Below, piece by piece: positions 1 through 8,408 of a stretch of 64,000 nucleotides of DNA. Position 1 is the first letter of the stretch. Each line of letters starts with the position of its first letter. Source of the stretch: Kazachstania africana CBS 2517 (taxonomy: Eukaryota > Ascomycota > Saccharomycetes > Saccharomycetales > Saccharomycetaceae); assembly GCF_000304475.1 (NCBI RefSeq), contig NC_018948.1, positions 310,001-374,000 on the forward strand, read 5' to 3'. The notes beneath the pieces are model-generated. The model was given only the letters and a program-made list of their open reading frames with translations, was not told the DNA's origin and did not search any database. The position numbers and the translations under genes were made by a program.

Positions 1-3000
1 CTGTATCTAAACAATTTTGGGATTAGTTTCTTTGCCGAATTTGTATCCTCCAGTAGAAGCTTTTCTAAGGAGGATTTTGACATGATGGCACCTAACCCAA
101 ATGCTATACCTTTTCTGGAAGACCACAAAGAGGAGTGTTTTGCTAGTGACATAAATTTATAAACAAGCGAAGGATCACCCACTTCAGATGCAAGATTCAA
201 TATATCTTTATAAGTACTTATTGAGTCATCACCGGTATTCAGCGTTCCAGGTTCGAATAGTTGCGTACTGCTTTCAACCGAACCTGAATTCATTGAGATA
301 GCGTTTGTGGAATTGGTAAACGATTTTAGTAACCCTTTGATCATTTCCTCCTTCAAATCATGATTACCTAGTTCATATATTAAACTTAAACCACGAGCTG
401 CAGATTCTTGAATAAACTGGTCATTATCTGGTAAGAATTTCATGAATTTAAAGTGAATCTCTTTACATCGCGCTAAAATAGGTTCTGTTTTCAAAAACTG
501 AACCATGGAAAGAAGCCATATGCAGGATGCTCTACGTAGACTAGGCTTGGTAGAATCACAGGCGGTAAGGACCTTCTCAAGTACCATATTAGTCTTTGAA
601 CTACTTGAATAAAAAGCAATAAATGGGGTTTCTTTAGGTGAAAGCCCTAAAATGTCTATTTGCTTTTGCAAAAATGAGCTTTGCCAACCACCAGCTAAAA
701 CGGAAAGAGATTCACCCACAGTGAAGAGATACTCTACTTCCTTTGATGTGTGTGTTTCAAAAAGTTTATTCAAAAAGGTTTCAAAAAGATCCAGTTCGTC
801 AGCATATAATGCTAAGTAGCTCCATGTTTCAGTTACAAGATCGTCATTCAGTAATCTGTTGTCAAATGAACTCGAAAATTGAGAGATGACCTCAGAGCGC
901 CTAATTTTTGACAACTCAGACAGGAGCCCATACTTGAACAATTCTCCCAAAGCCTTCATCCCGAAATACCTATACTTGACCCCTTTGACATGTTTAAGAG
1001 CTGAATCAAGTAAATAATTCAGTTGGTCGATAGTCACAACCGATTTCAAAGATCCAGTAATATATAACCTGCTTGAAATAAACGCACCAGCATATAGATA
1101 TGGTACAGAAAGATCGGGATCACTTTCAGGTTTCAAGTGAGAGATAATCATATTAATACTTTCAGTATATGGCACACTTGTGGCAATTATCCCAATTGCA
1201 TTTCCCGCAAGTTCAATATCATAATTACTTGTAACCTCGATCTTTTGCAAAAGTGCGAAGAGATTCGGAATAGAATCTTCTAAGGTTTTTAAAACTGCCT
1301 TATTGCTAAACATCAGTAAATTTCGAAAAACTTCTCCAAACACGTTATCATGGTATTTCGAAATGGAAATTATATTTCCACTATAGTCCTTCGTAATGAA
1401 TTCGCAGCAAAGGACTTGGAGAAATTCTGAGTAAGAATCATCGCCATAGTTTGACAACATTGAGCTGAGTAATCTTCTAACATTGTCATCAACCTGTACT
1501 GCTTTTTCTATTCTAGTAGACCAGTCCTCATCTTGTATAATAATAGTTGTTTCGCCATATATTGCTTGAGAGACCAAACATTGTCTGGCAAACCTTACAG
1601 CAAAATTTAATGTAGACCGTGTGACTGATGTTGAATTTGATTTTGCACTATTCACTTCATCTAACAAGAGCTTTATGAATTGACTAAATTTCGGGAATTG
1701 TGTTTCTCTCACTTCAGATGCTAGACGTTCTGCGGTAGTAACGAATTTCGAAGAGTTTGAAGCCTGATTTACTCTAAACCAATATGGATGTAGACCCTTT
1801 ACAGCTTCTTCTACAATATCGAATCTATTGTCGCGCGATGTTCCCCATATATTAAGCATACGTGCCTCTGCATCATCAAAATTAAATGCAGCATTTGCAT
1901 ACTTTATAGATATGTACCTAACGGACATCAATGTATCTCTAGATTCTCCCTCAGAGGGATTATCTAAGTCATAGTCATCATTTAGTTGAGATCTAAGTAA
2001 TTTTTTTAGCTTCTGCTTGGATTCGATTGGTAACTGTGCCAGGTGCGGTATTGCTGACAGTAGAGCTTCTTGAATACTAGGACGAAATTCAGACATGTCG
2101 CCTTTCAAAGAATCAAATAAGAAATCAATATACGATAAGTCTTCTATTAAACTAAATTCTTTTTTTATGATTGCACCTAAGGTTTCATATTGCATTCTTC
2201 TTTGTAAGAGTGCTGTGCTAAACGTGGGAGTAGATGACCCGAGCTGCAGTTTCGGCCAACCTTCAGAATATAGATTATTTCTGATCAAAGATGCAATACT
2301 TGTTTGGACACCTTCACTGCTATTATTAGCCTTCAATAAATTATGATGGTTATGTTTCGCAACGTGTTGAATAAAAGAAAGACAAAGGGACCTCAATTTG
2401 TAGTGAGTTGAGTGAAGACCGATTGAGCAAATTAGTGAAACTTTGTTTGCGTCAGTAGTTGCAAGGATGCTGCTGTTCAATACTGTCAAGATCTTTTCTT
2501 GCAGAGTATGCTGGACAGGAGGAGTTCCAGTAGCCTGATTACCTATGTATAATGATATTAAATATGAAATAAAGTCCTGATCCTCGTATGGTGTTCTTAA
2601 TCTTTTTAAATGTTGCGTTGCCGAGTCAGAGAGTGAGCTAGGATCTGTAGACACAACCGACAGAAACTTTAGCAATAACTGATCATCTGGAACAAAGCCA
2701 TTACAAACAAATCTATAAATAGCCTGTCTATATGTCATAATTTGTTCTTTTGTAAAAGAAACACCTGCATTGTAAGTGAAAAAGGCAACATCATCTGGAG
2801 ATAAACCGGGACATGTATAACCTCTAGGAATTATACCACCGTTTGATTCGGCATCAATTGGTCTTGCAGGATTGAGTAAAAAGAATTTTGTGAACTTATC
2901 TAGCAGGAAGTTTAGATCGTCTTGATTTTTTATTTCCAAAAATTTAATCATTTGTTGTTCTTCTTGAGTGCCCTTTAATGGAGGTACCCACGTCAACATC

Positions 3001-3449
3001 AATTTGCAAAGAATGTTGAATAATCTGGAGGAAATTGATGTAGGTAAAGAAGAGATATTTTCCATAACAGTAGGCACCAGTTCTTTTCTTTCAACCCCCG
3101 ATATCCTGTCGACACCTTTCGATGCTAAGAGCAAACTATAGAGTCTAACATTGTCAGAATTCTTCAATAATTCCGCGGGTAATGAGGGCAGTTTAGCTTG
3201 TTCCAATAGAGCTTTAATTGGCAACTTCATTTCTTTTAAGGATGAAACTCTGGAAAGAACGTGTTTTAGTGAGTTGAAGACGGCATTTCTCACTGAATCG
3301 AAGGGTGATGCTAATTTCAATAATAATGGTGCCAGGAATACATTAAGGCTCTTTTCAAATTTTTCTGGGGTATCTGACAAAGCTAAACGCAATTCAACTT
3401 TTTCTACCAATTCTAACTCCCTTTTCTCAGCAATCTGCGAATCTGTCAT
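1..3449 (-). CDS. ECM29: Proteasome adaptor/scaffold Ecm29, N-terminal 1149 codons (cut by left edge)
   Basis: Ecm29 is a large HEAT-repeat protein that tethers the 19S regulatory particle to the 20S core and serves in proteasome quality control. The ATG lies at 3449-3447 on the minus strand, and the frame stays open to base 3, where the window ends. S. cerevisiae Ecm29 has about 1868 residues, so roughly the C-terminal 40% lies outside. The protein starts MTDSQIAEKRELELVEKVEL, close to the remembered family N-terminus, and continues with Leu-rich helical segments typical of HEAT repeats; a Cys-Pro-Gly-Leu-Ser segment also fits the family. It is divergent from GOS1, as in S. cerevisiae (YHL030W beside YHL031C), which supports the call. 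A candidate Rpn4 box lies 115 bp upstream. No frameshift was noticed in the parts I translated. Confidence 0.9.
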   Translation of the reverse strand, partial: MTDSQIAEKRELELVEKVELRLALSDTPEKFEKSLNVFLAPLLLKLASPFDSVRNAVFNSLKHVLSRVSSLKEMKLPIKALLEQAKLPSLPAELLKNSDNVRLYSLLLASKGVDRISGVERKELVPTVMENISSLPTSISSRLFNILCKLMLTWVPPLKGTQEEQQMIKFLEIKNQDDLNFLLDKFTKFFLLNPARPIDAESNGGIIPRGYTCPGLSPDDVAFFTYNAGVSFTKEQIMTYRQAIYRFVCNGFVPDDQLLLKFLSVVSTDPSSLSDSATQHLKRLRTPYEDQDFISYLISLYIGNQATGTPPVQHTLQEKILTVLNSSILATTDANKVSLICSIGLHSTHYKLRSLCLSFIQHVAKHNHHNLLKANNSSEGVQTSIASLIRNNLYSEGWPKLQLGSSTPTFSTALLQRRMQYETLGAIIKKEFSLIEDLSYIDFLFDSLKGDMSEFRPSIQEALLSAIPHLAQLPIESKQKLKKLLRSQLNDDYDLDNPSEGESRDTLMSVRYISIKYANAAFNFDDAEARMLNIWGTSRDNRFDIVEEAVKGLHPYWFRVNQASNSSKFVTTAERLASEVRETQFPKFSQFIKLLLDEVNSAKSNSTSVTRSTLNFAVRFARQCLVSQAIYGETTIIIQDEDWSTRIEKAVQVDDNVRRLLSSMLSNYGDDSYSEFLQVLCCEFITKDYSGNIISISKYHDNVFGEVFRNLLMFSNKAVLKTLEDSIPNLFALLQKIEVTSNYDIELAGNAIGIIATSVPYTESINMIISHLKPESDPDLSVPYLYAGAFISSRLYITGSLKSVVTIDQLNYLLDSALKHVKGVKYRYFGMKALGELFKYGLLSELSKIRRSEVISQFSSSFDNRLLNDDLVTETWSYLALYADELDLFETFLNKLFETHTSKEVEYLFTVGESLSVLAGGWQSSFLQKQIDILGLSPKETPFIAFYSSSSKTNMVLEKVLTACDSTKPSLRRASCIWLLSMVQFLKTEPILARCKEIHFKFMKFLPDNDQFIQESAARGLSLIYELGNHDLKEEMIKGLLKSFTNSTNAISMNSGSVESSTQLFEPGTLNTGDDSISTYKDILNLASEVGDPSLVYKFMSLAKHSSLWSSRKGIAFGLGAIMSKSSLEKLLLEDTNSAKKLIPKLFRY

Positions 3450-4056
3450 TGTTTATAAAAGAGCAGCACTTGCCTGGTTCGTTTAAATGGGTATGGGATC
3501 TTTTAATGGAAGTAGTTCTACTTGTTCTGTTCCTTCATTATATAAGATTTAGAATTAATTCTCGGTGGCAATTAAGTGGGCGGTTAAAAATCTAAAACCG
3601 GGTGATAGATATGTGGTTACTATAGACAGTTACAAAGTATTTAATTCGATCAAACCTGTTGACGATGCTACAGAGGATATAAAAATATGATGCAAAATGA
3701 TATCAGAATCTGTTCCCATTAACCAATTTCCCAGCAATTGCCAAAACAAAAACTGGTTAGATCCATTACGGCCCTCCTGTCATAGACGCTTTGATGCTAA
3801 CTGGAGAACCATTTGGGCTGCAAAGAGTCTCCACTGTATGAATCCATCATTATTGCTTCATAGTAGATTCGTAGTTGGGTCCTTTATGGACTATGTAATT
3901 TTTTGTTGATCTTCTTTTTTATTTACACTAATGCAAGGAGAAAGCGAAAATAACACATTGATAAAAAGTCAAAAATTGTTGTTTAAACGTATTGTCGAAA
4001 AATTCGAGTAGAAAGAAGAAGTTTGGTTAAAGTAATAGACCCCTCATCATATCACA
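3450..4056. other. Divergent intergenic region ECM29-GOS1
   Basis: This 607 bp gap holds the two divergent promoters. Apart from the PACE-like box listed separately, I see only AT-rich sequence. A 70-codon open frame at 3697-3909 has no recognisable content and overlaps promoter DNA, so I do not call it a gene. Confidence 0.6.
3564..3572 (+). promoter_or_regulatory. Candidate PACE box (Rpn4 site) of ECM29
   Basis: GGTGGCAAT matches the proteasome-associated control element GGTGGCAAA at 8 of 9 positions. It lies about 115 bp upstream of the ECM29 start, where Rpn4 sites of proteasome genes usually sit. The match is seen in sequence; binding by Rpn4 is inferred from the family of genes it controls. 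Confidence 0.45.
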
Positions 4057-4725
4057 ATGTCATCTTCTTTTGTGACTGTCAGAGGTCAAGCTATCTCTTT
4101 GGAATCTCAAACTGAGACATTACTCTCTCGTTATTCTACTTTTGCACAAACCACAAGTTCAGAGGCTACAGGACAGGAGAAAAAATTGGACACACAAATA
4201 GAAAAAACTTTGCATAAGAGGCAAGATGTCATTGAATCTTTAAACAATTTGGTAAATAATGATTCTAAAAATAGTATCTCAGCATCAAAGTTATCCCAAT
4301 TACAGCGTCATAAAGAAATATTACAAGATCATTGGAAGAATTTTCAAAATATAAGGTCATCGATTCAGCAAGAACGTAATAGATTGAATCTTCTATTTAG
4401 TGTCAAAAACGATATTGCACAACATTCAAGTAATAACTTGAACTTTGAAAATGAGGATGATTATATTCAAAATGAATCGAGAAGAATTGATCAATCAAAT
4501 AATATTGTTGATAGGTTAATATCACAAGCTTGGGAAACCAGAGATCAATTCAATTTACAAAGTAATATCCTTAACAGTGCCAATAACAAAGCTTTTCAAA
4601 CGTTGCAGAGAATTCCAGGTATCAATAACCTTATTGGTAGGATCAATACAAGAAGAAAGAAAAATGCAGTTATATTGGCATCTATTACCACCTTATGTAT
4701 ATTATTTCTCTTTTTCACTTGGTAA
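4057..4725 (+). CDS. GOS1: Golgi v-SNARE Gos1
   Basis: Gos1 is a Qb-type SNARE for transport into and within the Golgi, working with Sed5, Ykt6 and Sft1. The 222-residue product equals the S. cerevisiae length (about 223). It has an N-terminal coiled region (residues 1-110), a SNARE heptad region (about 135-195) and a C-terminal membrane anchor (about 204-221, Ala-Ile-Leu-rich) after the basic stretch NTRRKKN. The last 80 residues are nearly identical to my recollection of the S. cerevisiae protein. Its place beside ECM29 is conserved. It converges on FPS1, with 180 bp between the two stop codons. Confidence 0.95.
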   Translation: MSSSFVTVRGQAISLESQTETLLSRYSTFAQTTSSEATGQEKKLDTQIEKTLHKRQDVIESLNNLVNNDSKNSISASKLSQLQRHKEILQDHWKNFQNIRSSIQQERNRLNLLFSVKNDIAQHSSNNLNFENEDDYIQNESRRIDQSNNIVDRLISQAWETRDQFNLQSNILNSANNKAFQTLQRIPGINNLIGRINTRRKKNAVILASITTLCILFLFFTW

Positions 4726-4905
4726 AAAAGAGTTCGTAAAAAGAAGCTTGGTGTAGGTAGGTGAATTTAGAAAGTGGTGAACCATTAACATTTGAATAAA
4801 TATCTATTTATGTTCTTATACTATATACATGAATGTATACTGCAAGGCATATGAAAGATTGTATTCGGAATTGATAATTATATTTGAAAGTTTGTACGAA
4901 GTGTT

Positions 4906-6822
4906 CTATTCTGGTCTCTTTTCAATGTGTGATGTGAACTGTGGTAGAGATGAAGTTTCAGAATACATATCAGAATCATTTGAAGATTTTGCACCTAATG
5001 AAGCTGTTTCAATGGAATCATTTTCTTCTAGAATAGTAGGGACACCACCAAACATTCTTTTACCTCTTTGAACCGATTTGAATGAAACAGATTTATGTGC
5101 ATTTTCTGCATCGTCAGTGACATTTGGATCAGTTGTTTTAGTTCTTGATTTCTTTGATTTGAGAATTCCTTGTATCGGTTCGTCCCCATCTTCAGTGTTT
5201 TTAATTATATCACTAGCATTGTCATCATCATTTTGGAATGAAAAGTCACTTAAGTCTGAAGTGGATCTACCTCTATTTCTTCTCTTCCAGCCAGGTCTTC
5301 TAAACCACCAATTGGTAATCATTTCTTTATATAACGATAATGGCCAATTGACAGGAGATTCATGACCTTGATAAACACAAATATCGTAAATAAGACCACC
5401 TGTGACGGCACCTATGTATGGAACACACATTGGGACCCAGAAATAGTGATGATTACTTTCCCATAAAACTGCTCTATCGAATCCAGCCGCATAAAGACCC
5501 AATCTAGGGCCGAAATCACGAGCCATATTGATTGCACAACCTGTTTGATATGACATGGCTGCGTTTAAGATGAAAATTAAGATGAATAACATAATGGGGA
5601 AAACCTCTGATGCTAAGGAGGTATATGGATCGGTCAAGGCAAATAAACCAGCTTGGAAGGTGGCGGTTGTAATAAATTCAGAGGTAACTTGACGAGAAGT
5701 TGATAAATAGGTTTTTGGCACAGTTACGAAAAACCCTGAGACTGTTATATTTGATTTCCAATCTGAATAATTTTCTTCGATGACTTTCTTGTATAAGATT
5801 AAACAAATTAAACCACCTGCAAACCCACCTAATAATTGACCAGAGATATACCACATAACTTTCTTAGCTGGAAATCCTCTGAATATGAAATTTGAGACGG
5901 TGACTGCTGGATTTAAATGAGCACCTGAAATAGCACTACCACCTGCACCGAAATAACCCATAAGAACAGCAGCACCCCAACCTAATGGAATATTATCGAA
6001 GGTACCTGCGCCAGTAGATGATACAAGGTTTTGTAATGTTTGTATAACGGCAATATTTTCAGCATCTGCAGTATTGTTCAACGCTTGTAAAGCTTCGTTA
6101 AAAGCATTTTCCTGAGCTCTACCGCCGATTTCTACCTGGCAACAAACTGCACAACCAAAAAGGATCATGATCATAGTCCCCATGAACTCAGCCAAAAATT
6201 CTTTGAAGATAGATTGTTTGATAGATGACCATTTATTGATTGGATGGTATGTAGATGGTAAAACTGTTGGAGTTTGAGGATTTTGGTATAATGTCTTTGG
6301 TTTAACCATCATAGGAACATTATTTTCTGTATTTTCATCATAGTTATTGTCCTGATTTGCATGATTACTGTTGTTGTCGTTATTTATATTATCATTTGGA
6401 TCATTAGAATGGAACTGATTATTATTATCGCTATAAAAATCACTGACGTTAAGAACATTAGCAGAAACTGTGTTTGTTCTTCCTCTTAAACCTCTTGCAT
6501 CATTATTCATGTCCATACCTGTAGCCATAGCCATTTGAGAGTTCGGTACGACTTCTTGTATAGGGAATGTGTTTATTGTGTACTGTGGTATGTAACTTGT
6601 AGTTGGTCTGGAACTGTAAGTGTTGGCACTATTGTTATTATTTTGTCTTAAATCTTGCATTTCATAATCGAAATCTTCATTATTGTGGTTATTACTACCA
6701 CTACGGCTCGTATTGTTACCATTACTGCTATTGTTGGTATTAGTGTTTGTATCCGGATGACTCTGACTATTCGTATTTTCATCGATTAGAAAGTCATTTA
6801 TAGCTTCATTTGGGTTAGACAT
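4906..6822 (-). CDS. FPS1: Plasma-membrane aquaglyceroporin Fps1
   Basis: Fps1 is the gated glycerol export channel that sets intracellular glycerol during osmotic change. The 638-residue protein has a long hydrophilic Asn-rich N-tail (1-197), a six-helix MIP channel core (about 205-485) and a hydrophilic C-tail. Both regulatory tails are conserved: the pre-channel segment MVKPKTLYQNPQTPTVLP (172-189) contains the Thr-Pro matching the Hog1 target of S. cerevisiae, and the C-tail keeps a His-Glu-Ser-Pro motif just after the last helix. The pore loops read Asn-Pro-Ala (304-306) and Asn-Met-Ala (432-434); I recall NPS and NLA for S. cerevisiae. The start is the ATG at 6822, giving MSNP as in the family; the frame runs three codons further upstream to a TTG. 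Neighbours are GOS1 (convergent) and GUT1 (divergent). Confidence 0.95.
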   Translation of the reverse strand: MSNPNEAINDFLIDENTNSQSHPDTNTNTNNSSNGNNTSRSGSNNHNNEDFDYEMQDLRQNNNNSANTYSSRPTTSYIPQYTINTFPIQEVVPNSQMAMATGMDMNNDARGLRGRTNTVSANVLNVSDFYSDNNNQFHSNDPNDNINNDNNSNHANQDNNYDENTENNVPMMVKPKTLYQNPQTPTVLPSTYHPINKWSSIKQSIFKEFLAEFMGTMIMILFGCAVCCQVEIGGRAQENAFNEALQALNNTADAENIAVIQTLQNLVSSTGAGTFDNIPLGWGAAVLMGYFGAGGSAISGAHLNPAVTVSNFIFRGFPAKKVMWYISGQLLGGFAGGLICLILYKKVIEENYSDWKSNITVSGFFVTVPKTYLSTSRQVTSEFITTATFQAGLFALTDPYTSLASEVFPIMLFILIFILNAAMSYQTGCAINMARDFGPRLGLYAAGFDRAVLWESNHHYFWVPMCVPYIGAVTGGLIYDICVYQGHESPVNWPLSLYKEMITNWWFRRPGWKRRNRGRSTSDLSDFSFQNDDDNASDIIKNTEDGDEPIQGILKSKKSRTKTTDPNVTDDAENAHKSVSFKSVQRGKRMFGGVPTILEENDSIETASLGAKSSNDSDMYSETSSLPQFTSHIEKRPE

Positions 6823-7752
6823 TACCAGCAAAAGAAGTTAGATGTGTCAAGGGCATGGACGTTTGACAGATAATAAAATGATCAACAGGAAAGATCGATG
6901 TGCTTTTATGTGATACTTGTAAGAACTCAGTGATGAGAGAGAAAAGTAAAAAGAAAAAAATTGATGGGTAGTTAGGAGTCTCTCTCAGAAATGTGAGCAC
7001 TTTGTCGCAGAGAGAGAGAATTTCGAAGCGAAGTGCGCGCAACGCAGAAAAAAGAAGAAGTGGCATTGCCATTTGATTGATCGAGAATTCGATGGATTTG
7101 GAAAATATTGGAACGTTGCCAAGGGACGGATAGCGGAGTGATGAGTTCTGATAAATATACTGGATTGGTAGATATGGGAGGTAGTAGTAGGGCTGTGTAA
7201 GGAACAAGAGTTTATTGCTCCACTTTACCGGACCAAGTTTGCCTACAATTGATGTACATTTCAAACAACGAAGTGTAAGGACGAATCAAATAGTGGAAAA
7301 GTTTAAACGCAAGATGAGTATCGGTTACGGTTGAAGGGTGACTTCTTGTATATCGATAAGTAAACTCCAGTAAAAATTATTTAGAGTGAGATTCTTCCGT
7401 TCATTGGGAGATAGGGATTGCGGATACAGCAAACGCATATTGGAAAGTCCATCATTTCCGTAGTTCATGTGGCAACATATGATTTACTGAATAAAATTGA
7501 GTCTGTCTCACTCAAAGGTCCACCACCAATAGCAACAAAAAAAAAAAGGATGTAAAGAGCGTCACCACCAGATGATACAGCCTTACTCATTCGATATGGT
7601 GCGATAACCGAGATTCTCGTCATTTGATTCGTCAACATGCCCAACCGTAAAGATAGTGCTGCTATTCTTGTTGTTTCTGCCTCTTTGCCATACCGGAGTT
7701 AACCAATTTTTTTTGCCTCTACGCGATTTGTCCCTTTACGGAAATAAAGTTT

Positions 7753-7765
7753 TCCGTTTCCCCGG
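7753..7765 (+). promoter_or_regulatory. Weak carbon-source-responsive element (Cat8/Sip4-like)
   Basis: TCCGTTTCCCCGG fits the CSRE pattern YCCRTTNRNCCGG except at one position. Glycerol kinase is used when glycerol is the carbon source, so such a site would make sense. With one mismatch in 1.6 kb of promoter, chance is a serious alternative. Confidence 0.2.
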
Positions 7766-8002
7766 ATAAATCAAACTTTAACTTTCCACAAAGATTCAGA
7801 AAGGCCCACTTGCAATTTACTATTGGCTGCATGAATCGATCAATTGTTTCTTTCGGGAAAATTGAGGTAGTACCACCACCATCATCGTTTTAATTCGATG
7901 ATAAATGAAAGTGAAGGATTCCCACAGCGGACAGAGAAAAGTTAATTGATTTGCTCACTCTACAAAAATACAGTTTAATACTTCAAGATAGATCAGCCTC
8001 AG

Positions 8003-8008
8003 CACGTG
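8003..8008. promoter_or_regulatory. E-box CACGTG upstream of GUT1
   Basis: A perfect CACGTG palindrome lies 401 bp upstream of the GUT1 ATG. It can be read by bHLH factors such as Cbf1, Pho4 or Ino2/Ino4; S. cerevisiae GUT1 is known to respond to Ino2/Ino4 and Adr1. Which factor, if any, acts here cannot be told. Confidence 0.35.
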
Positions 8009-8184
8009 TCACTCTACTTCTTCTTTCGGATGGCCACTTCTGATTGGTGGTGGTGATTTTGTTTCTCCTTTTCCTGATTAAAGGAAAGTATCTCTTGGTA
8101 AGTTATTTCTTCCAGTGTTCCCTTTTATCACTATCTTTTGTACACTATCGTTCTATTACATAATTCTTGTGACGATCCATCGCG

Positions 8185-8192
8185 TATAAATA
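8185..8192 (+). promoter_or_regulatory. TATA box of GUT1
   Basis: TATAAATA, a canonical yeast TATA box, lies 217 bp upstream of the GUT1 start and is followed by pyrimidine-rich sequence typical of yeast initiation regions. This fits an inducible gene. Confidence 0.5.
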
Positions 8193-8408
8193 CTTTGCCC
8201 AAATTCACCTATCTTTTGCTTCCCATTCCTTTTCAACTATACTTCAGATATTCTACCAATAGTTTCCATTCAATTTGCAGCTAGCCAAACATATATAACA
8301 TTTTCTAAAAAAAGACTGCAACAGTTTATTATTTACCTAAAGCATCGCTAAACATATCGTACTTTTTTCCCAAAAATTTGATAGGAAAAAGCACCATAAT
8401 ATTTTACA

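Larger units (their letters stand above)
6823..8408. other. Shared divergent promoter region FPS1-GUT1
   Basis: This 1.6 kb region separates the glycerol channel from glycerol kinase. It holds an E-box, a TATA box and a weak Cat8-like match, listed separately, and a run of about eleven A at 7540-7550. A 149-codon open frame on the minus strand (6815-7264) overlaps the FPS1 start and resembles no family I know; I treat it as chance. Confidence 0.6.

Noticed and set aside
6815..7264. 149-codon open frame upstream of FPS1 on the minus strand
   Set aside because: It overlaps the FPS1 start in another frame, lies in promoter DNA and resembles no family.
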